Source: DATFJT01 sp965230755 (lineage in GTDB: Bacteria; Bacteroidota; Bacteroidia; Chitinophagales; Saprospiraceae). Taken from it: a DNA stretch of 64,000 nt. Positions 46,701-61,700 of the stretch are shown here, in pieces; the first letter of the stretch is position 1, and every line of letters begins with the position of its first letter. Both the position numbers and the translations under genes were made by a program. The DNA lies in NCBI GenBank assembly GCA_965230755.1, contig CBDDLT010000011.1:62001-126000 (forward strand), in the 5' to 3' direction. The notes beneath the pieces are model-generated. The model had not been told where the DNA came from. It saw nothing but the letters and a program-made list of their open reading frames with translations, and searched no databases.

Positions 46701-49700
46701 AGACTTGGATAATGATGGATGTCAGGAAACTGGTGAGTCTGGTGTTGATGGAGAAACTGTAGAATTGTATGAATGTGACGCAACGGGCAATAGCATTTCC
46801 TTAGTGGCTACGGCTACTACTGATTCGAATGGAGATTATACTTTTGGACCGGATGAGCAAGGAGATGCTGAGATATGCCTAGATCCTGCAAAAACATATA
46901 GAGTTAAGTTTGCGACAATTCCGGATAATACAGTCTTCAGTACGAATTCTGATCCTGGTTGTGCAAGTGAAGATAGTGATGACGTAGATCCAACGACAGG
47001 TGAGAGTGAGTGTGTAGATCCTAAGGATCCAGAAGCACCTCACGTCGATGCAGGTGTTACACCGAAGATGTCTATTGGGTCGAATGTATTTGTAGATGCC
47101 AATAACAATGGAATTAGAGATAATAATGAGGGAGGTATAGAAGGTATTCCTTTAGAAGTATTTTCAGTTGGTCCTGATGGAATCAAAGGAACCGCTGATG
47201 ATATTAAAGTAGGTGAAGATACCTCAGATTCAGAAGGTGATTATTTTGTAGGAGATCTATTAGTTGGGGATTATTATGTGAAAATCAATACTCCTGATGC
47301 TGATTATCCGGTAAGTAGTTCGGAAGATGTTACTTCTACAACAGATGATGACGTAGATGGAGATGACAATGGAATCCAAATGGGAGGCCCAGGTGGAATG
47401 GTGATGTCTCCGGTCATTTCTTTAGTAGCCAATGACGAACCTCAGGGTGCTGAGGAGTCTGGTTCCGGTGGAGATCAAGATGATTTCGATGATGCCAACG
47501 GAAACATGACTGTTGATTTTGGTTTCTTGGCGCCAGCAAGTGTTGGGAACTTTGTTTTCAAAAATTGTGAAAGTAAAGGAATTCAGGATGGAAATGAAAG
47601 TCCACTTGAGGGAGCGACTGTGGTTATTTCCGATGAAAACGGAGATGTTGTAAGAGATGTCAATGGTAATATCGTTGGCTCAATAATAACTCAAGCGGAT
47701 GGCTTGTATTTATTTGAGAATTTATTCCCAGGTGAGTACATCATAACATTTACGCTACCTACTGATCCTACGGGTATCGCATTTGGACCAAAGGATGCAG
47801 CTGCAGATGATATTGATAGTGATGTTAACCCGGATGGAAGAACGGATGTTTTCTTCTTGTCGTCTGGAGAAATCAACTTGGATGTTGATGCAGGTGTAAT
47901 TGATATAGAAGATCCTGTTATTCATTGTCCAGATGAATTGGTGATAGAATGTGGTGATCCAGATCAGTCTACGATCATTTCTGACTGGTTGAATTCAGCC
48001 ACGGCTACTGATAACTGCGATACAGATCCGATTATCACGACAGACTATTCTATTGATAATTTCTCTGATGGTTGTGGAGAAACTGGAGAACAGGTCGTAA
48101 CGTTTACAGCAACTGATGATTGCGGTAATCAGTCGACATGCGAAGCGAAAATTGTCATTGAAGACAATACTCCTCCAGTAGTTGATTGTAATTCAATATC
48201 AGATTTAGAGATAGAGTGTGATGAAGACTATGATACAGAGATAGCTCAGTGGTTAGCTTCCGTTAGTCAGACATTAGCGGACCACTCAACAGATAATTGT
48301 AGTGAGATCACAGTTTCGGATATAACGAATGATTATGACGGAACGCCACCGGCAAGAGAATGTGTAGATGATTATGCAGATGCAGTGGGCGAGTTAGTAA
48401 CCTTCACGATCACGGATGATTGTGGAAGAAAAACAACTTGTAGTGCACGCATCAAGATCATTGACAGTACACCACCGGTAACGGATTGTGGAGTGATCGA
48501 AGATTTAGAGTTAGAATGTGATGGAGATTATGCCCAAGAGATCTCAGACTGGTTGTCAGCGAATGCAACAGCATTGGCAGGTGCGACAGTAGAAGATTGT
48601 GGAGATATATTAGCATCGGATGTAACGAATGATTACGACGGAACGCCACCGGCAAGAGAGTGTGTAGATGATTATTCAGATGCAGTAGGTGAGTTAGTAA
48701 CCTTTACAATTACAGATGATTGTGGAAGGACAACAACTTGTAGTGCACGAATTAAGATCATCGACAGTACACCACCGGTAACGGATTGTGGAGTGATCGA
48801 AGATTTAGAATTAGAATGTGACGGAGATTATGCCCAAGAGATCTCAGACTGGTTGTCGGCGAATGCAACAGCATTGGCAGGTGCGACAGTAGAGGATTGT
48901 GGAGATATATTAGCATCGGATGTAACGAATGATTACGACGGAACACCACCGGCAAGAGAGTGTGTAGATGATTATGCAGATGCAGTAGGTGAGTTGGTAA
49001 CCTTTACAATTACAGATGATTGTGGAAGGACAACAACTTGTAGTGCACGAATTAAGATCATCGACAGTACACCACCGGTAACGGATTGTGGAGTGATCGA
49101 AGATTTAGAGTTAGAATGTGACGGAGATTATGCCCAAGAGATCTCAGACTGGTTGTCGGCGAATGCAACAGCATTGGCAGGTGCGACAGTAGAGGATTGT
49201 GGAGATATATTAGCATCGGATGTAACGAATGATTACGACGGAACGCCACCGGCAAGAGAGTGTGTAGATGATTATGCAGATGCAGTAGGCGAGTTGGTAA
49301 CCTTTACAATTACAGATGATTGTGGAAGGACAACAACTTGTAGTGCACGAATTAAGATCATCGACAGTACACCACCGGTAACGGATTGTGGAGTGATCGA
49401 AGATTTAGAATTAGAATGTGACGGAGATTATGCCCAAGAGATTTCAGACTGGTTGTCAGCGAATGCAACAGCATTGGCAGGTGCGACAGTAGAAGATTGT
49501 GGAGATATATTGGCATCAGATGTAACGAATGATTACGACGGAACGCCACCGGCGAGAGAATGTGTAGATGATTATGCGGATGCAGTAGGTGAGTTGGTAA
49601 CCTTTACAATTACAGATGATTGTGGAAGGACAACAACTTGTAGTGCACGAATTAAGATCATCGATAGTACACCACCGGTAACGGATTGTGGAGTGATCGA

Positions 49701-52700
49701 AGATTTAGAGTTAGAATGTGATGGAGATTATGCATTGGAGATTTTCAATTGGTTATCAGATAATGCCATAGCATTAGCAGGTGCAACAGTAGAAGATTGT
49801 GGAGATATATTGGCATCACATGTAACGAATGATTACGACGGAACACCACCGGCGAGAGAGTGTGTAGATGATTATGCAGATGCAGTAGGTGAGTTGGTAA
49901 CCTATACAATTACAGATGATTGTGGAAGGACTAGCATGTGTAGTGCACGCATCAAGATTATCGACAGTGCGCCTCCAGTAACGGATTGTGATGTAATCGA
50001 TGATTTAGAGTTGGAATGTGATGGAGATTATGAGCAAGAAATATCGGACTGGTTGTCGTCAAATGCTACTGCTTTGGCCAACGCGACGATAGAAGACTGT
50101 GGTGATATCCTAGCATCTGACGTTACTAATGATTATGACGGTACAGCTCCTGCGCATGAATGTGTGGATGATTTTGCGGATGCAATAGGTGAATTAGTGA
50201 CTTTCACAATCACAGATGATTGCGGAAGAACCACTACTTGTAGTGCACGAATCAAGATCATAGATAGTACACCACCGGTAATTAGTTGTCCGGATGATGT
50301 TACAATTGAGTGCGATGAGTCGGATGACCCATCAAATACAGGTGAAGCAACCGCTCAAGATGATTGTTTTGGATCGGCTACGATCAATTACCAAGATGTA
50401 ATTCAAAACGGATCTTGTGAGAATGAATATGTCATTGTTAGAACTTGGAGCGCAGAAGATGGTTGTGGAAATATCAGTTACTGCGATCAGAGAATCACGG
50501 TAGAGGATACAACGGATCCTGAGTTTACTGGCTTCCCAGAGGATGAGATAGTAGAATGTGATGATGTGCCAAATCCTGCAACTGACGAAGTGGAAGGAAG
50601 GGACAACTGCGATAACGATGTAACAGTAGATTACTTAGGCGAAGTTAGAACGGATGGTAACTGTGCAGACAATTACACATTGACAAGAACGTGGAGATTG
50701 ACGGATAACTGTGGAAATAGCACGGAGAGTAGTCAGGTGATTACAGTGGAAGATACAACGGATCCTGAGTTTACTGGCTTCCCAGAGGATGAGACTGTAG
50801 AATGTGATAATGTACCAGGACCGGCGTCGAATGAAGTAACAGGCCGAGATAACTGCGATAACGAAGTTACCGTAGATTATTTGGGAGAGGTTCGAACAGA
50901 CGGTAACTGTGCAGATAATTACACATTGACGAGAACATGGAGATTGACGGATAACTGTGGCAATAGCACGGAGAGCAGTCAGGTAATCACGGTAGAAGAT
51001 ACTACCGATCCTGAGTTTACTGACTTCCCAGCGGATGAAACAGTAGAATGTGATGATGTACCGGGACCAGCTACAGAAGAAGTAGAAGGAAGAGACAATT
51101 GTGATCACGATGTAACAGTAGATTACTTAGGTGAAGTTAGAACAGATGGTAACTGTGCAGACAATTACACATTGACAAGAACGTGGAGATTGACGGACAA
51201 CTGTGGTAATAGCACGGAGAGCAGTCAAGTGATTACAGTAGAAGACACTACAGATCCTGAGTTTACTGATTTCCCTGCAGATGAAACAGTGGAGTGTGAT
51301 GATATACCAGGACCGGCAACGGATGAGGTAGAAGGAAGAGATAATTGTGATCACGATGTAACGGTAGATTACCTAGGCGAGGTTAGAACGGATGGAAATT
51401 GTGTTGATAATTATACATTGACAAGAACGTGGAGATTGACGGATAACTGTGGTAATAGCACAGAGAGTAGTCAGGTGATCACGGTAGAGGATACAACAGA
51501 TCCAGAATTCACTGATTTCCCTGCAGATGAAACAGTGGAGTGTGATGATATTCCAAGTCCAGCTACAAATGAAGTATCAGGTCGAGATAACTGCGATAAT
51601 GATGTAACAGTAGATTACTTAGGTGAGGTTAGAACGGATGGTAACTGTGCAGACAATTACACATTGACAAGAACGTGGAGATTGACGGACAACTGTGGTA
51701 ATAGCACGGAGAGTAGTCAGGTGATTACTGTAGAAGATACCACCGATCCTGAGTTTACTGGCTTCCCAGCTGATGAGACTGTAGAGTGTGATGAGGTTCC
51801 AAGTCCGGCGACGGATGAAGTATCAGGCCGAGATAACTGTGATAACGAAGTTACCGTGGATTACTTAGGCGAGGTCAGAACAGATGGTAACTGTGCAGAT
51901 AATTACACATTGACGAGAACATGGAGATTGACGGACAACTGTGGCAATAGCACGGAGAGCAGTCAGGTGATTACGGTAGAAGACACTACAGATCCTGAGT
52001 TTACTGATTTCCCTGCGGATGAGACAGTGGAATGTGATGATGTACCGGGACCAGCTACAGAAGAAGTAGAAGGAAGAGACAATTGTGATCACGATGTAAC
52101 AGTAGATTACTTAGGTGAAGTTAGAACAGATGGTAACTGTGCTGACAATTACACATTGACAAGAACGTGGAGATTGACGGACAACTGTGGCAATAGCACG
52201 GAGAGCAGTCAAGTGATTACAGTAGAAGACACTACAGATCCAGAGTTTACTGGCTTCCCATCAGACGAGACGGTAGAATGTGATGATGTACCAGGACCGG
52301 CAACGGATGAGGTAGAAGGAAGAGATAACTGTGATTACGATGTTACTATAGATTACTTAGGTGAAGTCAGAACAGATGGAAATTGTGTTGATAATTACAC
52401 ATTGACAAGAACCTGGAGATTGACGGATAACTGTGGCAATAGCACAGAGAGTAGTCAAGTGATTACGGTAGAGGACACTACAGATCCAGAATTCACTGAT
52501 TTCCCAGAAGATGAAACAGTGGAGTGTGATGATATTCCAAGTCCAGCTACAAATGAAGTATCGGGTCGAGATAACTGCGATAATGATGTAACAGTAGATT
52601 ACTTAGGCGAAGTTAGAACGGATGGAAACTGTGTAGACAATTACACATTGACAAGAACTTGGAGATTGACGGACAACTGTGGTAACAGCACAGAGAGCAG

Positions 52701-55700
52701 TCAGGTGATTACTGTAGAAGATACCACCGATCCTGAATTTACTGGTTTCCCATCAGATGAAACGGTAGAGTGTGATGAGGTTCCAAGTCCGGCGACGGAT
52801 GAAGTAACAGGCCGAGATAACTGCGATAACGAGGTTACCGTAGATTACTTAGGCGAGGTTCGAACGGATGGTAACTGTGCAGATAACTACACATTAACGA
52901 GAACGTGGAGATTGACAGATAACTGTGGCAATAGCACGGAGAGTAGTCAGGTGATTACAGTGGAGGATACAACGGATCCTGAGTTTACTGATTTCCCTGC
53001 AGATGAGACGGTAGAATGTGATGATGTACCGGGACCAGCTACAGATGAAGTTGAAGGAAGAGACAATTGTGATCACGATGTAACAGTAGATTACTTAGGT
53101 GAAGTCAGAACAGATGGAAACTGTGTAGACAATTACACATTGACGAGAACATGGAGATTGACGGACAACTGTGGTAATAGTACGGAGAGCAGTCAAGTGA
53201 TCACCGTAGAGGATACGACGGATCCAGAATTTACGGGCTTCCCTGAAGATGAGACGGTAGAATGTGACGATGTACCAGGACCGGCAACGGATGAGGTAGA
53301 GGGTCGAGATAATTGTGATAATGATGTTACAATAGATTATCTAGGTGAAGTTAGAACAGATGGAAACTGTGTTGATAATTACACATTGACCAGAACATGG
53401 AGATTGACAGACAACTGTGGCAATAGCACAGAGAGTAGTCAAGTGATTACGGTTGAGGATACAACGGATCCTGAGTTTACTGACTTCCCAGAAGATGAGA
53501 CGGTAGAATGTGATGATATTCCAAGTCCGGCTACGAATGAGGTAGAAGGAAGAGATAACTGCGATAATGAAGTTACCGTAGATTACTTAGGCGAAGTTAG
53601 AACGGATGGAAACTGTGTAGACAATTACACATTGACAAGAACGTGGAGATTGACGGACAACTGTGGTAACAGCACAGAGAGCAGTCAGGTAATCACAGTA
53701 GAGGATACGACAGATCCTGAGTTCACAGGTTTCCCATCAGATGAAACGGTAGAGTGTGACGAGGTTCCGAGTCCGGCGACGGATGAAGTAACAGGTCGAG
53801 ATAACTGCGATAACGAAGTGACAGTAGATTACTTAGGCGAGGTTCGAACAGATGGAAACTGTGCAGACAATTATACATTAACGAGAACGTGGAGATTGAC
53901 GGACAACTGTGGCAACAGTACGGAAAGTAGTCAGGTAATTACAGTGGAAGATACTACCGATCCTGAGTTTACCGGATTCCCTGCAGATGAGACGGTCGAA
54001 TGTGACGATGTACCAGGACCGGCAACGGATGAGGTAGAAGGAAGGGATAACTGCGATAATGATGTAACAGTAGATTACTTAGGCGAGGTTCGAACGGATG
54101 GTAATTGTGCAGATAATTACACATTAACCAGAACGTGGAGATTGACAGACAACTGTGGTAATAGCACAGAAAGCAGTCAGGTAATTACGGTTAGAGATAC
54201 GACGGATCCTGAATTCACTGGCTTCCCATCAGACGAGACTGTAGAGTGTGACGATGTACCAGGACCGGCAACGGATGAGGTAGAGGGTCTAGATAATTGT
54301 GACAACGATGTTACGATAGATTATCTAGGTGAAGTTAGAACGGATGGCAACTGTGTAGACAATTACACATTAACTAGAACGTGGAGATTGACGGATAACT
54401 GTGGCAATAGCACGGAGAGCAGTCAGGTAATTACGGTTAGAGATACGACGGACCCAGAGTTTACTGGCTTCCCATCAGACGAGACGGTAGAGTGTGACGA
54501 TGTACCTGGACCTGCGACAAATGAAGTGTCGGGTCGAGATAACTGTGATAATGAAGTGACGATAGATTACTTGGGTGAAGTTCGAACAGATGGCAACTGT
54601 GTAGACAATTACACATTGACTAGAACATGGAGATTGACAGACAACTGTGGTAATAGCACGGAGAGTAGTCAAGTAATTACAGTTAGAGATACGACGGATC
54701 CGGAATTCACTGGTTTCCCATCAGACGAGACGGTAGAGTGTGACGATGTACCTGGACCTGCGACAAATGAAGTATCAGGTCAAGATAATTGTGATAACGA
54801 AGTCACAGTAGATTACTTAGGCGAGGTTAGAACGGATGGCAACTGTGTAGACAATTACACATTGACAAGAACGTGGAGATTGACGGACAACTGTGGTAAC
54901 AGCACAGAGAGCAGTCAGGTAATTACGGTTAGAGATACAACGGATCCGGAATTCACTGGCTTCCCAGATGATGAGACAGTAGAGTGTGATGATGTACCAG
55001 GACCGGCAACCGATGAAGTAGAGGGTCGAGATAATTGTGACAATGATGTTACAATAGATTATCTAGGTGAAGTTCGAACGGATGGTAATTGTGTAGACAA
55101 TTACACATTGACAAGAACGTGGAGATTGACAGATAACTGTGGCAACAGCACAGAGAGTAGTCAGGTAATTACGGTTAGAGATACAACGGATCCGGAATTC
55201 ACTGGCTTCCCATCAGATGAGACAGTAGAATGTGACAATGTACCAGGGCCGGCAACGGATGAGGTAGAGGGTCGAGATAATTGTGACAATGATGTTACGA
55301 TAGATTATCTAGGTGAAGTTCGAACGGATGGTAATTGTGTAGACAATTACACATTAACCAGAACGTGGAGATTGACAGATAACTGTGGTAACAGCACAGA
55401 GAGCAGTCAGGTGATTACGGTTAGAGATACGACGGATCCGGAATTCACTGGCTTCCCATCAGATGAGACAGTAGAATGTGACGATGTTCCTGGACCTGCG
55501 ACAAATGAAGTGTCAGGTCGAGATAATTGTGACAATGAAGTGACGATAGATTACTTGGGTGAAGTTAGAACGGATGGTAACTGTGTAGACAATTACACAT
55601 TGACGAGAACGTGGAGACTGACAGACAACTGTGGTAACAGCACAGAGAGCAGTCAGGTGATTACGGTAAGAGATACGACGGATCCGGAATTCACTGGCTT

Positions 55701-58700
55701 CCCATCAGATGAGACTGTAGAGTGTGATGATGTACCAGGGCCTGCGACAAATGAAGTGTCAGGTCGAGATAATTGTGACAATGATGTTACGATAGATTAT
55801 CTAGGTGAAGTTCGAGCGGATGGTAACTGTGTAGATAATTACACATTGACCAGAACGTGGAGATTGACAGACAACTGTGGTAATAGCACAGAAAGCAGTC
55901 AGGTAATTACGGTTAGAGATACCACTGATCCTGAATTGACCTGTCCTGCAGATGTAACATTGGAATGTGATCAAAGTAAGGATCCATCCTCAATTGGATA
56001 TGGAACGGCAACAGATAATTGTGATGATGATGTTGATGTAACTTATTCTGATAGAAGAATTGATGGAGATTGTGAATACAATTATACCATAATTCGTACT
56101 TGGGTAGCAGAAGACAATTGTGGAAACAGTACTAATTGTACTCAGGAAATTACCATCAGAGATAGAACGAATCCAGAAATAATTGGTGTTGGTCCTGATC
56201 AGACAATTTCTTGTGATGATGAGATTGTATTTAGTGATCCAGTTGCGGAAGATAATTGTGACGATGATGTAAGCCTTACTTATAGTGATGAGACGATCGC
56301 AGGTACCTGTGAGCACGAATACACTATTATTAGGACTTGGACGGCAGAAGACGATTGTGGTAATACTTCAACGGATGAGCAAATCATTAGAATTGGAGAT
56401 AATACACCTCCGGTCTTTGTAGAAGTTCCTGAAGGTTTAACTGCAGCTTGTGATGATCCTGATATCAATATCGGATTGCCAACAGTAGAGGATAATTGTG
56501 ACGACGATGTTACCTTGACTTATTCCGATAGAATCGAAGGAACAGGATGTGCCGGTACGGTAGTTCGAACGTGGGTAGCTATAGATGATTGTGGTAATAG
56601 AAGCCAAGCGATTCAGAGAATTGGATTGGTAGATGAAGAGGCTCCGGTCTTTGTAGATGTACCTGCAGGACTTACGGTAAATTGTGAAGATGATGAGTTT
56701 GAAGGTGGAACGCCTACAGTTGAAGATAACTGTGATGATGACGTTACATTGACCTTCTCAGATCGAATCATTGCCGAAGGATGTGCTGGAACCATCGTTA
56801 GAACCTGGGTGGCCATTGACAATTGCGGAAACAGAAGTGAAGCTGAGCAAAGAATCGAAATCATCGATGATAAAGCTCCAGTCTTTGTAGATGTTCCACA
56901 AGATTTGACAATGAGCTGTGAGGATGACGAGTTCGAAGGTGGTACGCCCACAGTAGAAGATAACTGTGATGACGATGTTACTTTGACTTTCAATGATGTC
57001 CTTCAAGGAGCTGGATGTGCTGGAACTGTTGTCAGAACATGGACTGCAGAAGATGCTTGTGGAAATACAAACACAGCAGTTCAGCGAATTCAAATCATTG
57101 ATAACAATGATCCTGTCATTACAGGTGTAGGACCGGATCAGGAAATATCCTGTGATGAAACCGTGTCATTCAGTAATCCAACAGCGTCTGATTTGTGTGA
57201 TGATGACGTAGACTTGACATTTAACGATGTGAGGACTGCTGGAAACTGCGAACAGGAGTATAGCATTACGCGTACTTGGATAGCGGAAGACAACTGTGGC
57301 AATACGTCCAGTGCTTCTCAAACCGTAACAGTAGTTGATGAAGATGCACCAGTAATCACTGGAGTCGGACCAGATAGAGAAATTTCTTGTGATGATCCTG
57401 TTGTATTTAGTAATCCAACAGCAACTGATAACTGTGATGACAACGTAAGTCTTGTCCATAGTGATCGCACGATTGCTGGATCATGTCCTCAAGAATATAC
57501 AGTAATTAGAACTTGGGTAGCAGAAGATGCCTGTGGTAATTCAACAACCGCTGAACAACGGATTACCGTCGTAGATGACGAGAATCCGGTAATCAGTGGA
57601 GTAGGTTCTGATAGAGAGATTTCATGTGATGAACCATTAGTGTTTAGTAATCCCGTTGCTACAGATAATTGTGATAATGATGTTGACTTGAGCTATAGTG
57701 ACGAACGAATAGCTGGAAATTGTGAACATGAATACACAGTTACTAGAACTTGGATTGCTGAGGATGCTTGTGGTAACTCTACGGAGGCATCACAAACGAT
57801 TAGAGTAAATGATGATACGCCGCCAGTTTTCGTTGAAGTACCACAAAATGTTACCGTGTCCTGTGATGTAATAGATATTACGGAAGGCAGACCAACAGTT
57901 GATGATAATTGTGACGAAAATGTACTATTAAACTTCTCTGACGATTATAGCGGAGTTGATTGCGATGGAACATTAGTAAGGACCTGGATAGCGGAAGATG
58001 CTTGTGGAAATACTTCAACGGCTGAGCAGCGTATAACAATAGTTGATGATGAAGATCCGGTAATCAGTGGAGTAGGATCTGATAAGACGATCTCATGTGA
58101 TGAGGATGTCGAATTCAGTAATCCAACAGCTACGGATAATTGTGATGATGACGTTAACTTGAGCTTTAGCGACGAGACAGTTGCAGGATCTTGTGAACAC
58201 GAGTATGTAATTACAAGAACTTGGGTAGCGGAAGATGCATGTGGAAATACTGCAACTGCGGAGCAAAGCATCCGAGTGGGCGATAATGAAGCACCGGTAT
58301 TCACGAATATCCCAACTGGAGTGACGGCATTGTGTGATGCAGATGATATCACAATAGGTCGACCTACGGTAGAAGATAACTGTGACGACGATGTGAATTT
58401 GAGCTATTCTGACAGGGAGTCTGGCAATGGATGTGCCGGAACGATCATTAGAACTTGGATCGCAGAAGATGCATGTGGAAATAGAACCACAGCTGAGCAG
58501 ATGATCGAATTAACAGATGATGAGGATCCAGTGATCAGTGGAGTAGGATCTGATAAGACAATCTCATGTGATGAGGATGTTGAGTTCAGTAATCCAATCG
58601 CAACAGATAACTGTGATGACGATGTTGATTTAAGCTTCAGTGATGAGACGGTAGCAGGAAATTGTATGCATGAATATGATATTACAAGGACTTGGATAGC

Positions 58701-61700
58701 GGAAGATGACTGTGGTAATACATCAGAAGCATCACAGACAATCAGAGTGAGAGATAATACTCCACCAGTGTTTGTGAATGTACCACAAGATATTACAGCA
58801 TCATGTGATGATGACGAAATCACAGCTGGTCGACCAACCGCGGAAGATAATTGTGATGATGAGATAAACTTAACTTATTCGGATGACGACGGAGGAGTCG
58901 ACTGTGATGGAACCTTGGTTAGAACCTGGGTGGCAGAAGATGCATGTGGAAACACTGCTACTGCAGAGCAACGAATAACGATAGTAGATGATGAAGATCC
59001 AGTAATCAGTGGGGTAGGATCTGATAAGACGATCTCATGTGATGAGGATGTCGAATTCAGTAATCCAACAGCTTCGGATAATTGTGATGATGATGTTGAC
59101 TTGAGCTTTAGCGACGAGACCGTTGCAGGATCATGTGAGCACGAGTATGTAATTACAAGAACATGGATCGCGGAAGACGCATGTGGCAATACGACTACGG
59201 CGGAACAAAGCATTCGAGTGGGTGATAATGAAGCACCGGTATTCACGAATATCCCAACTGGAGTGACGGCATTGTGTGATGCAGATGATATCACAATAGG
59301 TCGACCTACGGTAGAAGATAACTGTGATGACGATGTGAATTTGAGCTATACAGATAGAGAGACTGGCAATGGATGTGCCGGAACGATCATCAGAACTTGG
59401 GTAGCAGAAGATGCATGTGGAAATAGAACCACGGCTGAACAGTGGATCGAGTTAACAGATGATGAAGATCCAGTGATCAGTGGAGTAGGATCTGATAAGA
59501 CGATCTCATGTGATGAAGATGTTGAGTTCAGCAATCCAATCGCAACAGATAACTGCGATGATGATGTTGACTTTAGCTTCAGTGATGAGACGGTAGCCGG
59601 AACTTGTGAACATGAATATGATATCACAAGAACTTGGATAGCGGAAGATGACTGTGGTAATACATCTGAGGAATCTCAGACAATCAGAGTGAGAGATAAT
59701 ACTCCACCAGTGTTTGTGAATGTACCACAAGATATTACAGCATCATGTGACGATGACGAAATCACAGCTGGTCGACCAACAGTGGAGGACAATTGTGATG
59801 ACGACGTGAGTTTAAGTTACACGGATGACGGAGGAGAAGGTTGTAATGGAACCTTGGTGAGAACCTGGGTGGCAGAAGATGCATGTGGAAACACTGCAAC
59901 TGCAGAGCAGCGTATTACGATAGTAGATGATGAAGATCCAGTAATCAGTGGAGTAGGATCTGATAAGACAATTTCATGTGATGAGGATGTCGAATTCAGT
60001 AATCCAACAGCTACGGATAATTGTGATGATGATGTTGACTTGAGCTTTAGTGATGAGACAGTTGCGGGAACTTGTGAGCACGAGTATGTAATTACAAGAA
60101 CATGGATCGCAGAAGATGCATGTGGAAATACAACAACCGCGGAGCAAAGCATCCGAGTGGGTGATAATGAAGCACCGGTATTCACGAATATCCCAACTGG
60201 AGTGACGGCCTTGTGTGATGCGGATGATATCACAATAGGTCGACCTACAGTAGAAGATAACTGTGACGACGATGTGAATTTGAGCTATACCGATAGAGAG
60301 ACTGGCAACGGATGTGCTGGAACGATCATCAGAACTTGGGTAGCAGAAGATGCATGTGGAAATAGAACCACGGCTGAACAGTGGATCGAATTAACTGATG
60401 ATGAGGATCCAGTGATCAGTGGAGTAGGATCTGATAAGACGATCTCATGTGATGAAGATGTTGAGTTCAGTAATCCAATCGCAACAGATAACTGTGATGA
60501 TGATGTAGACTTTAGCTTCAGTGATGAGACGGTAGCCGGAACTTGTGAACATGAATATGATATCACAAGAACTTGGATAGCGGAAGATGACTGTGGTAAT
60601 ACATCTGAGGAATCTCAGACAATCAGAGTGAGAGATAATACTCCACCCGTGTTTGTGAATGTACCACAAGATATTACAGCATCATGTGACGATGATGAAA
60701 TCACAGATGGTAGACCAACAGTAGAGGACAATTGTGATGACGACGTGAGTTTAAGTTACTCGGATGACGGAGGAGAAGGTTGTAATGGAACCTTGGTTAG
60801 AACCTGGGTGGCAGAAGATGCATGTGGAAACACTGCAACTGCAGAGCAGCGTATAACGATAGTAGATGATGAAGATCCAGTAATCAGTGGGGTAGGATCT
60901 GATAAGACGATCTCATGTGATGAGGATGTCGAATTCAGTAATCCAACAGCTACGGATAATTGTGATGATGACGTTGACTTGAGCTTTAGTGATGAGACAG
61001 TTGCAGGAACTTGTGAGCACGAGTATGTAATTACAAGAACATGGATCGCGGAAGATGCATGTGGAAATACAACAACCGCGGAGCAAAGCATCCGAGTGGG
61101 CGATAATGAAGCACCGGTATTCACGAATATCCCAACTGGAGTGACGGCATTATGTGATGCAGATGATATCACAATAGGTCGACCTACAGTAGAAGATAAC
61201 TGTGACGACGATGTGAATTTGAGCTATACAGATAGAGAGACTGGCAATGGATGTGCCGGAACGATCATCAGAACTTGGGTAGCAGAAGATGCATGTGGAA
61301 ATAGAACCACAGCAGATCAGTGGATTGAATTAACTGATGATGAGGATCCAGTGATCAGTGGAGTAGGATCAGACAAGGAAATCTCTTGTGATGAACCAAT
61401 AGAATTCAGCAATCCGATTGCGACAGATAACTGTGATGACGATGTTGACTTAAGCTTCAGTGATGAGACGGTAGCCGGAACTTGTGAACATGAATATGAT
61501 ATCACAAGAACTTGGATAGCGGAAGATGACTGTGGTAATACATCTGAGGAATCTCAGACAATCAGAGTGAGAGATAATGACTCACCTGTATTTGTTGAAG
61601 TACCTCAAGATATTACAGCATCATGTGACGATGATGAAATCACAGATGGTAGACCAACAGTAGAGGACAATTGTGATGACGATGTTAGCTTAAGCTATAC

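Noticed and set aside
36421..55926. Whole arrays as an assembly artefact
   Set aside because: Units differ by scattered point changes and form ordered higher-order patterns, which simple duplication errors would not give. Exact copy number nevertheless cannot be guaranteed from the sequence alone.
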